64,000 nt of DNA from Setaria digitata (taxonomy: Eukaryota; Nematoda; Chromadorea; Rhabditida; Setariidae): NCBI GenBank assembly GCA_003640385.1, contig RCAB01000225.1:34847-98846 (forward strand), written 5' to 3'. Below, piece after piece: positions 1 to 13,442 of this stretch. The position numbers and the translations under genes were made by a program. How positions within the stretch are numbered: position 1 is the first letter of the stretch; the number at the start of each line of letters is the position of its first letter. Below the pieces are notes generated by a model, which worked only from the letters and a program-made list of their open reading frames with translations, searched no databases and was not told where the DNA came from.

Positions 1-1831
1 GAGGCAGTTGGCTGATTACTAGATATTGCAGAACCAAAGCAAAATGGAGCTGCACTTGATATTGTAGCAGTTGTTGCTGTAACTGAAGATCCAAAGCCTA
101 AACTGACAATTGAAGTTGAAACTTATACTTGCAGTGACTTCACCATTTGAAAATTGGGACTCGTAAAATTTTAAGATATCAGAGATAATTCATAAATGCT
201 AACTTTTCATAATTCCTTTTCTTAATAACTTCTGAAAATCAGATTCAAAAACAAATAAATGTAATGTCTGAAGATATTACAAACAAATAAGTCACAACAC
301 TAAAAGAAGCGTAGTAGCCTTAGTAAAACCACAATTCAAAAAATTAACATACCAGTTGTTGGCGTAGTGCCAAATAAAAGACTTCCACAGCCTAGCTGCG
401 CATTTGTAGTATTAGTAGATGCTGTCGTTGTTGATGATGATGTAATGAAGTTACCAAATAATGAATTTGGTTTCGCACCAAAACCTAGAGGAACTTCAAA
501 AACTAAGGTTATTAAACAGCAAATTTAACCTTTTAAAAGGGTCTTCATAGAAGGGACAACAGACCAAAGTAGTGATTAGGTCTTTAATTCTATTAAATGT
601 AGTTAAATTAGATCCTATTAAACAGCTAAATGGGCTGCATGACCCCAGTATTTTAATACCAAAATTATACGACAACCCAGATATATAATGAATTGTAGCA
701 TAAAATATGAATGCATCATCTTCTCCAACAGAACAACTTTTCATTTCATTTACTAACGTATGAATAAATAATTTCAATTTAAAAGTAAATATAAAATTGA
801 GAAGTGAAAGGAAGGTCAGCATCTCTTTTTAAAAAGATACAATATCTGAAACCGTGAGATGTTCAAATCTAATTAGTTTTTACCAGCAGATGACGAAAAA
901 AGTGACGCTGTAGTATTTGCTTGAGTCGCTGATGTTGTTGTTGTTGTCGCTGATGATGATGTGGTCGTTGAAGTACCAAACAAATTACCAGAAACACCGA
1001 CTGGTTTAGAGCCAAACGTAAATCCAGTTGCAGAAGTCGAAGTGATGGAAGGAGAAAAAGCGCTGCCAAAAATACTTCCGGTCCCTAAATATGATCGAAA
1101 ATGTAGAACTAAATACAGCAACTGACAAGGCTAATAGTTTCATCGAGAAACACTTCATAATACTTTTCGTAAACGCTAAACTGATATAAGCTCATATAAG
1201 GACAACCACCAATGGAGTCCGTGGAAATACTTAAACAAGAGGTCTTAATACTTCTGTAGAATAGACAATATTAAACGGACAAAGTAGATTTTCCCACTTG
1301 TACTTGACTATTTGTCAGTACAAGAGGGAAAATTTGTCGTAATAAGTTCTTATACTCGAGTATTATATCAATGCGAAATCCGCTCCACTTTGCTTAAAGC
1401 AAAAAAAAAAAATCCATTTTATCTACTTACTCAGCCTAGCATTCTTTCTTATTTAATCTCAAATATATTCTGTACTTCAACATTCATTGTTCATTGTGAC
1501 CACTATATCTCGGTATATCATTTATATTGACCTCATGGCAAATTAAAAAAGAAAGACCTGCACTAGTTGTTGGGCCAAAACTGAATCCAGATGCGGCATT
1601 AGCACTGGACGCTACACTTAGAGTGGCTCCACTGAATAGCGGTTTCGATGTCGTACCGAAGGAAAAGCCAGAGGACTGTGCATTAGCAGTAGTAGTTGAC
1701 ATTGTCGTGGTATTACCGAATGAAAACAACGGTTTTGTTGTTGCTTGTGTACTTCCTGCTGCATCAGTTGTTGTAGTCGGAAGTGATCCAAAAGTAAATC
1801 CTGTACCTGTTCCTTTTGAACCACCGAACAT
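1..1831 (-). CDS. FG-repeat nucleoporin, Nup62-like (N-terminal part; 3' end off window)
   Basis: FG nucleoporins line the central channel of the nuclear pore and bind transport receptors through Phe-Gly repeats. Four exons are seen: 1831-1558, 1084-884, 502-353 and 121-1. All junctions are phase 1 and the lengths agree (274, 201, 150, 121+ nt). The start ATG at 1831-1829 opens with MFGGSKGTGTG. About 248 residues follow, almost entirely Ser/Thr/Ala/Gly-rich spacers with GFTFG, LFSFG, GFSFG, SIFG, LFG and GFG repeats, as in the N-terminal half of Nup62 (C. elegans npp-11). The coiled-coil half that would settle the family lies beyond position 1, so Nup58, Nup98 or another FG protein cannot be excluded. 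FG nucleoporin is near certain; Nup62 is an inference from composition. Confidence 0.8.
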
Positions 1832-4800
1832 ATTTTGAAAATTTAATCCCGTCCACAACTTCTGCAAGAGTTCCTCGATAACTAGCAGTTTGTTGATAAT
1901 CACTTCAACAAATCAATAATAACTGCTGAAATTACTTCAAATAAGCTACGTTAATCGACATCATTAATATTGTGCCTGTAGTAAAGAGCTTGGATGAAAA
2001 CTGAGATCTAAAAAATATTAAAATTGATATTTTATTATTACATTTACCTTCCCGAAAAAAAAGTGCCTGACTAAAAAAACGGCAGGCCACGGAAACAAAG
2101 AGAACTGCGGAAATGAAAATTGGAAATAGATGGAAACAATTCCCACTATGACCGCAGAATTAAACTTTACCACGAAATGAATACTTTCGTTGCGAGATGT
2201 GGAATGCAACGAGCAACACTATTGCAGCTTTTTATTTTTGTTGTCATAATTTTCCTGCGTGTGCAATCGCCTATGCTGTAAATACTCATTCTTCTGTAAG
2301 GTGAGTGGTAAATGCGTGAGTTAGAAGTTGTTGAGACTTGCATGTGTATAAGCTGAATTCGCACACGAGGTCATGATATGTTAAGGTCAAAACGTTTATA
2401 AATTTGTTACAATTCTACTTGCTGAAGAATAGACTTAAGGCATAATTCGCTGACGTTTAAATGGTAAGAATAATAAATCGACTTAAAGTGTTTTGCTTAA
2501 TAAGGACTGAAAAAAGATGAATGTATTAAGTAAAAAAAAAACAATGATTTATAGTTTAAATGAAATCATAATCTGTTCACGTGGGAACAAACGGTAAATG
2601 CGTAAAGGAGAAGCTGTTGAGACATACACGTACTTTTTATAAGAATGAATTTAAATTAGTCTTTGCAATGTACGACAAGCTGTACTTTATGCAGATGTCA
2701 GGATGCAGCATTTTAATTGCAGACAGCTGCAACAAGAATGCTAGAGCTTAATATTATTTTGTTCGTAGTCGGTACCACGTGGTCCACGTTCACAGTTTGC
2801 CAGAATTCCATGCATTAACAAGTCGAAACTTATAAATCATCTGAAATGATTTGTTATTCGTGATTTATCTAGCGAGGAAGTGATCCTTTAATTTTTAACA
2901 TCAAGAATGGTAATTATAATTTCATGCCATGCAAAAAAGATTGATTTTTCAATTCCACGAATATTTTCGCAATATTTGTTTATTTTTCAAATGTTAACCA
3001 ACGGATGTAGTAATCAATAAGCATATTTAATATTATTTTGCATTAAAAATAAGTGTAGCAAACCAAACCTGCCCTACTAGTTCTTCACTGGGTTTAATTC
3101 ATACTCGGCTTAATTCGCTTATCGGATTAGCTTAAATTTTTGTTTAACTTAGTTCTCATGCTGATATTTATGAATGATTCATTGCTGATTTTTTTTATCA
3201 GTGATGTATTATTAATGACCAATATCTTTCTTTTTTACTCTTGACTCAATTTACTTTTTTATTTCTTTTCGACCTTCTTTTCTTTTATTATCCACTTGTC
3301 AGTGAGATGAAGGTCAGGTTGCTGTGCGGGAAACTGACTGCTTAATAACTTACACTGATTACCTTGAAACTTATTTGAGGGCATTTTGTTACCAAAGAAT
3401 TTATCATTCAGAAGTGCAGTTTTTTTTTTTTTTTTTTTTTTTAAGTGAACAATTATAGCACATTGATTGGATATATCACTAAATGTACTAGGTTCAGACA
3501 AGTTCCGCCGATACAAGCTAGTTGGAAACGTCCAGGTTAGTTCGAATAGTTAATTGCTGTTTGTACGCATATTGTGCATAAGGTGCAGATTATTTATGAT
3601 ATTCGTGAACAAATATAATCTGTCATAGTAAATGAAAATTGGATTGATTGCGCCAATATAGATGCAATAATGTTAAAGCTTTCGGCAGTGGCTGTAGGTT
3701 AAGTACATACTGATTGTTTGTATGTTACTTGCATGTAATAATACTAGTACGTTACATTAATTACTGCACTCTACTCATTAATGTTTACTGTATGGATCAC
3801 TCTCAGTATTAGTTAGTTGCTTTAACAGTATAAGTTCACAAGGTCAACAATTTAAACCGAACTACCACTGATATTGACTTTTTTCACACGGAATATAAAT
3901 TCCAAATAGCTGTCAGTAAGATCTTTAAAGTTCCCGAAAATTTACAGACATTAAACTAAATAAGTAATGTAATATTTCTTCTAGATCATTAACTTTTTAT
4001 ATTCGAATCATTAAATGGAACAAATTATAAATAAAATTAAAATGTGCAATGATATAGACCAAGTGCCATGAAAACAGCTGAAATATTGATTTTTCGGATT
4101 TCACATTCCCAACAATTTAAACTTCCTTTTAATGTTTTATTCTGTGAAAAAGAAAAAGGAAAAAGTGGATGAATTGCTATACTGAAAGATATTTTACTGC
4201 TGCGACTCCATTCTGACCTGTTCTCATTTGATCTGATCTAATCCAACACAGCCGAACCTAGTTTGATCTGTTAATTAACACTATTTAATGGTTTGGAAAT
4301 AATTAATTGATATTTGTCTATCTTCTCCTGTCCTTTCACTTCGAGATGACGCACGTCATTTCCGCTACAATTCTTTATCCATCTTCCTTTGCACTGTTTC
4401 ACCCACAATCGCACTGTTGTTGACATATCCAGCTCAAATAACTTTTCCGTTATTCAGTCGATTTCCCTTCACTTTTTCCGTTTAATGTTTGAATGAATTT
4501 TTTCATTTAAATAATCTCAACGAAAGTAAAAACTCAATTAAGATTGATAACTAATGTTAATTATCACCGTTTTTATTTTTTTGTTTTTTTTTTTTATAAC
4601 CTTTTAATCAATCATTATGTTTGTTCTTCTTTTGTTCTTTCATTTTCCACTTTTTTTTGCCTTTTTTCTTTTTTTGAAATGCTGCACTCTGATACGACTA
4701 ATTTCAAAATGTCCCTTAGCAAACTTCATTATTTTTACTTCTCTTTTCCAATCTCTCTTTTTTGCACCTTTTGATGTATACGCTGTTTCAAACCAAAAAG

Positions 4801-6256
4801 CCTATTCGAATCCAATTCGTCTAGACGAGACAGTGCGTTTAACAAGACTCAGTCTTAACTCATTTTATGCAGCTTGATTTGGAATTGTTAGTTTGCTTAT
4901 TTTTTTTCGCATTTTTATTTACAATGGATTAGATAATTCGAAATTCAGACTAGCCGAAAAGATAACATGCAATAGCTCCAGTGATAACTGAAACATCATC
5001 AAGGCTTTGAGTTCCTTTCAATGCATAATGCATGAAAGTACAGATTAGGATTTTAGTGAAATAAATTATCTCCATATCATTTTCCTACTTCGTCACTACT
5101 GGTAATAACTACCATTATTATTATTATTGTTTATTGCAATTAACTATTCTTGGTTTTTTTTTACCACTGTTATAATCATGATTATTATCACTGTTATGGC
5201 TATATCGAAATAATTATTAATATTATTATTATTAACATTAGATTTATCAGCGTTATTACGAATGATTTCTGCTTGTAAAACATCCACAGATGTTTAGCAT
5301 GTAAGCATGTATGTTCTTTTTATTCACGAAAAAAATTATTTTTACTGTTATTAATTATTCTTATTATTGTCTTTCTCATCAATTAACGTAATTTTTGTCA
5401 CTGATACTGTTATTGTTAGCTTTGCCGTAATTATATATCTTTAGAGATTTGGCATATGAGCATAGCTTTCGTTCTGTCAAGAAAAAAAGTTCTTTTTGCC
5501 CTTTAATAATGCTACAAAATTTCATTAAAGATTCTGTCTGCTACAGAGATTATGCATTTCCCTTTCTTCCCTTCCCAAAGTCTTGGACAATTTTTATAGC
5601 TGAAAACTTCTAGGCATAAACTTTAAAATTGTAGCAAACAGCAATCGATGAAAGGGGCTGCAAATTGGCTTAGTTTAGACGCAAAGAGTAGGTGAAAAAA
5701 GAAAGTCGGTTCAATAAAAATGAATCATAGCTTTTAAGGGAAACTAATTCATTCATTCATTAAAGATTGAAAATATTTTCCGTATTAGAATTCATAATCC
5801 TTAATAGAATCGATTTAAATTTATCGGTCATTTGCGCTAATGAAACAAATTGTTCCTTCTTTTTAACATGTTCCTTTATTTTCTCTCTTTCATTTTCTTT
5901 GACAATTTATTTTTTTCGTATTTTATTTTTTATTTTTATTTTTTTTACATTTTGTTCGTACTGAAAGGTGCGATTAGTAACAATGAAAAATTTGAACTCT
6001 TATCATTACCGAAAAAATCATTTGCACAATTTAATTTCTTCGATCCCTTTTTTTCGCCACCACATAATTTATTTCGAATGTAACGAAAAATCTTATTTTT
6101 CTAGAAAATTAATCAGTTTTACCAATTTAGGAAAAGGAGGGAGAGAGAGAGAGGGAGAGAAGAAAGGGGAGAAAGAGAAAGATAAAGGGAGAGAGAGAGA
6201 GAGAGAAAAGTGTATATATATTCGAAATTCGACGCAATAACTACCTACCAGCACTG
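1832..6256. other. intergenic region between divergent nucleoporin and glutaminase genes
   Basis: About 4.4 kb of AT-rich sequence with no exon chain I can support. It must hold the 5' control regions of the nucleoporin (leftward) and glutaminase (rightward) genes. Visible content: a run of 23 T at 3420-3442, ATT-rich low complexity near 5110-5240, and a purine tract at its right end. The few ATG ORFs here have compositions typical of chance reading frames. Confidence 0.6.
6130..6210. repeat. polypurine GA-rich tract
   Basis: Roughly 80 bases of almost pure purine, mostly GA dinucleotides with GGGA and GAAA interruptions, ending about 47 bases before the proposed glutaminase start codon. Such tracts are common in nematode promoters and can adopt unusual DNA structures. 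A regulatory role is inference from position only. Confidence 0.7.
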
Positions 6257-9200
6257 ATGTCTATTAGACGGAGGTATGCTTTTTTAAGTCTGTTTTTTCT
6301 TTTTTTTTTTTCGTTTTCTTCTTTTCCCCTTTTTATCATTTTCTCGTCTTTTCTCTTTGCATCTTTTAATTTTGCTCCTATTTAAATTAAATTGTCTTTC
6401 ATTCATATGGGTGGAAATTTTCTAAGTCCTTATTTTTTGATTTCGTTTTATCCAAAAACAAAAAGAGAAAAAGATTTTAAAAAAATTGAAATTTTATATT
6501 GTTGTTTGTGGGACTTTCTTGAAGACAGTGACATCACATTTCTTTGATATAAGAAACAATTGTTGTTTATTATTGGTGATGTTATATTATCCCTCAAATG
6601 CATTTCTTTCCGTTGGATCCGTTTTGTTTGTTCATTTTTTCTCCCTTTCCTTTTCATTATAAAAGGTGTAAATTTAGTTCCTTCTAAAATGTGGGATATA
6701 GTTATTCTGAAGGCGAACAAATGGATCAGATTTTTGTATTTTAATTCGTTTTAATTATTTTATGGAAAAAAGAAACGAACAAGTTAAAAAATAACGCTGT
6801 CGGTGTAAAAATTATTTTGAAAATTACTAATGAATGAAATAGCTCAGAGATGTTTTTTCTTTCTAGCTTTTTTTTTTCTGCAGAAACTAAACTATTTCTT
6901 AAAATTCTGACTGTTTTCCTTTTTTTCAAATGAAATTTAACAACTTGTGAATCAGTATAATAATTCCGAAGTTTTTTTTTTAAGTTGTATTAAATTTTAA
7001 TCTTTTTGTTAGAAATACATACACTTGAAATTATTAACGTATAGAAATCAGACCAATGATTGTTTTGTTGATGCTTTTTCATGAAATTTGCAGAATTCTT
7101 ATTAATAAATTCCTATATTTATTTCGGACTGCCAGAAAAGATTTGTCATCTTATGACTTTAAAATAAGCATTCTTTAGACTTTGTCATAAAAACAGATTG
7201 AAGCATTTTAAAAATGCTTTGTTCTTTTTCTTCTGTCTTCCCCTGTTTTTTTTTTCATTAAAAAAAATCAGACGTAGGAATTATTTATGATATGGAAAAT
7301 AAAATTGTTTGGAGAGAAAAGAGAAAACCAAAGACCATTCGATTTGCCTAAAATAATAAATAATCTTTAGTATAAAAAAGTATTCTTAGGTATATCTAGG
7401 AAATGACTTTTTTTCCATCGAGATATATTAAAGAAAGAAATAAGTTTGTTGGAAATTTTGTTATTCAGTGAGGTTTTCAGAAGAGGCGAAAAATTTAGAG
7501 GCTCAATGGGCTGTATTCGTGAACGGCAGTTTTCTACGGATTCTGTCAGTTCGAAAGGTGCCCTACACATTGATGATGCCGTATTTGATCTTTATAAGAA
7601 TCCGGAAACTGAAACCTTATCAGCATCTGGTTTACTGAAGGTTTCCATTCTTTTTTTTGTCAACTGAATCATTGCAGGAAAAATTTGATGAATTCTTTCA
7701 TTTTATTCGCTACTCTACATTTGTTTTGACTTTATTAGCAACACATTTATCACCTGTTGATAGCAAACTTGATTCAGTTCAAATATTATTGAATTAAATT
7801 CAAAGAAACACGCATATTAATGAGAAAAAGGAACCTAAAATGAAATCTTTTCACCGTTGTTCTTTCTGTCTGTTTCTAATGTAAAATCTCATTTTTTCAT
7901 TTTTCGTAATAATTAAATGTCCAATGAAAAATGGACTTTTTACAAAAAAATCCAATTCAAGTTCAATTTTTCGGATTTAGTGGTAAATGAAAACACTCTA
8001 CCAGTACTTTGTGAAGTTTTTTATCGAGAAAAATTTCGTCGAAATCTTCAAAAATAAAAAGTTTTATTAACCTATTTTAACTGAAACCATGAAAATATAC
8101 CCATTAAACGATAAATGATCCAGAAGTTTTGCATTCAGTTGATAATGTGTCAACTTTCCGCTGTGATAATTCAGAGCAGCTATGTTGGTTTAAAAATTTT
8201 TGAAAGCATATTGGAATTATATTATTGAAAGGATAAAGGTGAAATAACCAATTTGCTTATTTTATTAATCGACCTTTAGGGGATTTATTACTGAATCAAT
8301 TTTTAGTTACTTTATGAAACTGGAATAAGACGTGATGATCCACGTTTGGCCAACTTTTTGCATGCGGTGCGACATGACGAACGTCGGCAATCTGTCTCGG
8401 ATTTAACAACTACTGAAGTGATTAATGAAAATTTGGATCGAGAAACTTTCAAAAGGTCTCACCTACAGTAACTCTTCAAAATTGTATCACAAATGACAAA
8501 ATCTAAAGGGGTTAGTTTTTTAAAGATATGTTGGTGATGCGATCGGAATCATTTCGAAAGCACTGAAGAAACAACTCGTAATCCCAGACTGGCCGGCATT
8601 TATCTCAGTTATTGGTGAAATTTTTGAATCATGTCGTGATTTCAATGAGGGAAATGTATGCTTTAACCTTCCCATTCTTTGTTTTACTTATTTTCATTTT
8701 TTCTTATTTTTTATTTTCATTTTAAGTAGAAACTAAGATTGGTATAAATCATATTACAAAAAAACTAAATTGTATTCGAAGAAAAATTAGATTAACACAG
8801 TATATGCTAATTTAAACATTTACTCACATTTGTTTGACCAATGATCGCCAGCATTATTTGCTGTCGCTTAACGAAAACATACGCGGATGGACAAAAAATG
8901 GAGCATATTTCACAATGAAAAGTTTTTTTCTAAGTTAGGAGGTATATCAAGAAATATTTCTTTGTATGAAAGAGAAGGAAAAATGAAAAATGAATCATTT
9001 AGTAGTGATTGATAAGCAGAATTTGCTTTTACCTGAATAATTGTTATCATTGTCAGTGGAATTAAATTTTTTGCTACTGAAATAATTGAACGCTGTTCCG
9101 TCAGATGAAATATCATTTGCTTCATTTTTCCAGTTAAAATTTTCCCGGAATTTTGATCTATAAGATCGGAGATTTTCAACATTTAGCTTTACATGAAGAT

Positions 9201-12200
9201 AGAAAAAAAATTTTTATCAACTCTAAAGTGATTAAAGAAAAAAGCTTCATCTAGAAGAAATATTTATGTTTTAGGGTTGATAATTTCTTAAAATGACTCA
9301 TTCTCTGTTGCCATTTTTTCTCCATTTATTATCGCTTTCGACTAACACCTGAATGATATTTCGTCACTGTACTCTCATTACTTTTGTCTTAACATTTGAA
9401 ATAGATTAGAAAAATAAATGGAAATTTTGAAACGGTATTTCGAAAGTTTGTTCAGATAGACATTTCTTTTTTCCATCTCATTTCCTATCATTTGTCTTCT
9501 ATGATGATAATAATACTCTGTCACTGCTTTGCTTTTTCATTAATCAGTGGACATACTGACCTTTGAACCAAAAGAGATTTTGATTCTCAGGTAGCGACAT
9601 ACATTCCACAATTAGCTCGGTCGGATCCGAAATGGTGGGCAATGTCGGTTTGTACTGTCGATGGACAACGTCGTTCGTGGGGTACCGCTCAGATACCATT
9701 CTGCTTGCAAAGTGTTTCAAAACCTTTCACTTATGCTATCGCTATGGATGAACTTGGTGCTGAAGAGGTAGTATTTCATGAATTTTAGATTTTATAAAAT
9801 TCTGTCACAGCTTTAGGTTTTTTATTTTTTGTATGGGAAATTTAAAATTTCCTTTAAGGTACATAAATATATCGGACAGGAGCCGTCAGGTCGATTATTT
9901 AATGAGATTTGCTTAGATCATAACCGTAAGTATTTCGCCTCTTTTTTCTTCTTTTTTTTTTCACGTTTCCTAAATTTTAATGGTGCAAATTCCTAACTGG
10001 GAACTGATTGATTGCCTCCCAATTAATTATTTCCAACTTAATCGACTATTTGCAGCTTAATTAATTGGTTACCTATGATTTGATGGGATTATTGATTATT
10101 TCTTAATTAATTAATTATTGTTCTTAATTTAGTACAGCTATCAAATAAACCTTAACTGGTATATTTGGTAATCTTTATCTCTTCTTACTTTTTGAAAAAT
10201 ATATCAAATTGGTTATTTGCCATTTCTCCTGCTTTTAATAAAAATGGCACAATGCATGCAAGGCAGTGCACCATCTCGAGAAGTATGTTTGAAAAACTTA
10301 AATCTTGAGAATAAATCATGCGGAATAGCCTCATGAGAAAATGAAAAACAGCAACTCTTTGCGAAGGGGTTTTTGAATCGCAATTTATTTATGAATGCAT
10401 CTATCGATCATTTGCAGGAATTGCTGTGACTTTAATTACTAACTGAAATTTCGAATTAAGTAGCACCTAAGCTATCGGCATTTCATTCAAACACTCGAGA
10501 GTCGCATTTTATATGTATATGTATATATATATATATACATATAAAATGTATATATATATATACAAAAGAAGGATTTACATTTTGTTCGTAAAATTTTATA
10601 ATTAAAAGATAAGAATACGTTATATCCGCAACATTTTTTTTAATAAGTCGTTTTGGTTATGTAAAACATATTAAATCTTAATGACCAAATAAATTGCATC
10701 GTTAACATTCAGCTTCATTAATATTTAATTGCTTTAGCAATTTATTTTCCATTTTTCTGATAAATAGTATGACATATAAAGAACATTTTTGTTTGAATTA
10801 TTCATGGCTTTAGCAATTTGTAAAGGAAAAGAAAAAGAAATCGATGTCTGTTGATTTCTGATCTAATATTTGGCATAAAGTAAGCTTTTTAATTACGCTT
10901 GTGAGGCGATGTAATTAGATTGTTGAAGAGCTGAATTATAGAGTCTTAGGGGGAGGAGGGGGATGCAGTTGTTGTTGTGAAATAAATCAACACTTCTCTC
11001 AATGACGTATGATAAAATGTGTGGGGTTTTTTTCTCTCAGAATTGCGCGAAAGTTTAGCATTTAAGAATCTGCAGTATCATTTCACCGAAAAAAAGCTTT
11101 AAATTTACAGAAGAAAAAAATAAAATGAGAACGTCATATAACCTAAATGATAAAAATATGGGAACATAAGTTTGAAATTCTAGAGGCGAACATTGGATGA
11201 CAATCATTTTTAGATAAACCACACAATCCGATGATCAATGCTGGTGCGATATTAGTAGCGTCACTGCTTAAACGATCTACATCACTTGCCGATCGTTTCG
11301 ACTTTGCGTTGCAGTACTTTAAGCGTTTTGCGGCTGACGGTTTCGTTGGCTTCAATAATGCTGTATTCCTGTCGGAACGTGAAACTGCAGATCGTAATTA
11401 TGCATTGTCATATTATATGCGTGAGCATAAATGTTTCCCACCAAAAACCAATTTACAAGTAATTACTTATTTTTTTCTAGAATTACAAAATTTTGAAAAT
11501 CAAAAAAAATTGTTATAAGGAATTCCCTTTTTCGCGCCCGTGGGTGTTTAGTTTAAATTTGAAATTCACTTGACGACAAATAAGAGAAATGCTTGAACAT
11601 TGCTCTGTGACAAACACATGCTGCTGCATATTATCCCATTATTTTTTCCGGACTTGATTAAACTCTTCGGTAGCATCTTCTAAGTAAATCTCCAATTCTT
11701 ATTATATCTTAATGCAATTTACAATTTAATAAAATACCTAGTTTGGAAAATTGAAAGTGGAATTAACTCAGAATTTCTTCCAATTCATTTCAGTATTAAT
11801 ATAATTCTTCTTTTTTTTGTTGTTGTAAATTTCGCGACTAATTACTCATTTAATCAAAGGTTACTGAGAAATTTTAGGATACGTTAGATTTATATTTTCA
11901 ACTTTGTGCAATCGAAACCAACGTGGACACGTTAGCCGTGATGGCGGCTACATTGGCTAATGGTGGCGTATCGCCGCTAAGTGAGCAACGAGTTGTGTGT
12001 AACCGGGCAGTGCGTGATACGTTGTCATTGATGTATTCATGTGGAATGTATGATTATTCAGGACAATTTGCTTTTAAGGTATGCTTAAATTTTTGCTTTT
12101 TCCTGGGGGGAAAAAATATTAAATTTTTTTTTTTTTAAATTGTCCAATCTTACTTGGTCATATCAATACTTTTCCCCAGGTTGGCTTACCAGCAAAGAGT

Positions 12201-13442
12201 GGTGTGTCGGGTGATATGATCATCGTTGTGCCAAATGTTATGGGTATTTGTTTATATTCTCCACCGCTTGATCAACTTGGCAATACAGTACGGGGTGTGA
12301 AATTTGCGGAACAATTTGTGGAAAAATTCAATTTTCACAATTACGATAGTCTTGTAAGTTTCGGTTGATTTTGATTAAAAAATTTTTTGCCATGAATTCA
12401 GTGAATTGAGCTTTTGGGCAAAACATAAATTCGTGGAAGCGCAATTTGAGGTGTATTCCGAGACACACAAAATTGATCCACGAAAGAAGATTCGGGAAGT
12501 GAAACATGAATCTGTATCCAACATGATGTATGCTGCAACTACCGGCGATATTTCATCTATTCAACGGTGCGGGTTCACTTCCCATTTTTTTTTTTTTTGT
12601 AAATTAAACATGGTTCCCTATCGATTAGCTGCTACATGAAATAGATATTCTGTGAAAAGCAGGTTAATGTGACAGATAAAGAACCATCGAAGGCCTAACC
12701 AAACTTTCAGCATAAGTGAAAATTAGTGATTGTTGAAAAAGGGAAATTGAAAAAATAGTATTCGAAGAACTTTTTAACTTAATATTGGAAAATTTTTATA
12801 ATTTCACAAAAAAAAAAATAACTGATAAAAAGTGAGAAAGCAAATGCAGAAACTTTATAAAAAGGTGAAAAAACTGTTACCGTTCGAGAATTAAAGTTTA
12901 TTTTCCGGCTCATCCTTTGAATTAAACAGTAAGCTTTAATTTTCATACAATCTTTACGAAAGAATGCATTCCATGTGGACTTGTTATCCTTCCCTTTTAT
13001 TTTTTTCAGATATCTTTTACTAGGTGTTAGTATCACTGAAAGAGACTACGATGATCGTACTGTACTACATGTTGCTGCTGCACATGGAAATGAAAATGTT
13101 CTGAAATTTTTGCTGCAACGATGGCATGAAAGCCCTGGTAAATTAATACTTACGTATAACAGTAGCATTAGGGTAGTGTGTCTGTTGCGTACATCAGTAG
13201 CACGACAATTTATAATAGGCGTAATAACAAAAATGGTCATGAAGCTCGCAAATCATAGCTTATATCTGGCTCTTTTTTAAAAATTTCTGAATAATTTAGA
13301 TCCACTGGATCGATACGGCCGAACACCGCTCGACGATGCCAAGGAATTTAATCAAACTGCTTGCGTGGAAATCCTAGAAATAGCTCTAGAAAAGTTCGAA
13401 GTAAGAGCACAAAAAAATAATTCTCCTACAGCAAAATCATAA
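6257..13442 (+). CDS. glutaminase (phosphate-activated type) with C-terminal ankyrin repeats
   Basis: Hydrolyses glutamine to glutamate and ammonia, usually in mitochondria. Twelve exons: 6257-6273, 7481-7640, 8307-8455, 8526-8655, 9591-9767, 9859-9925, 11214-11458, 11878-12078, 12180-12353, 12451-12566, 13010-13137, 13300-13442. They give about 568 residues, and every junction phase agrees. The beta-lactamase-like glutaminase core is plain: VCTVDGQR, the catalytic Ser-x-x-Lys in CLQSVSKP (about Ser193/Lys196), [42 protein letters not shown] and [10 protein letters not shown]. Ankyrin repeats follow ([20 protein letters not shown], then [10 protein letters not shown]). The 17-base first exon (MSIRR) is the least certain: it matches phase and donor consensus, and the alternative start is the ATG at 7506. 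The basic N-terminus would suit a mitochondrial presequence. The exon 10 acceptor at 12450 was chosen because it restores the frame and the family alignment. Nematodes have several glutaminase paralogues (glna-1 to -3); which one this is cannot be told. Confidence 0.93.
10511..10563. repeat. (TA)n/(TATG) microsatellite in glutaminase intron
   Basis: Alternating TA with TG and CA interruptions. It is self-complementary and could form a hairpin. It lies in the longest glutaminase intron (9926-11213), which otherwise holds only AT-rich sequence. Confidence 0.8.

Noticed and set aside
1527..1838. 103-residue plus-strand ORF opposite the nucleoporin
   Set aside because: Antisense shadow of the FG-repeat exon, created by its repetitive Thr/Ala codons.
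12406..12450. Upstream extension ([14 protein letters not shown]) of glutaminase exon 10
   Set aside because: Its frame does not connect to the preceding exon, which ends in phase 0; the acceptor at 12450 does and restores the family alignment.
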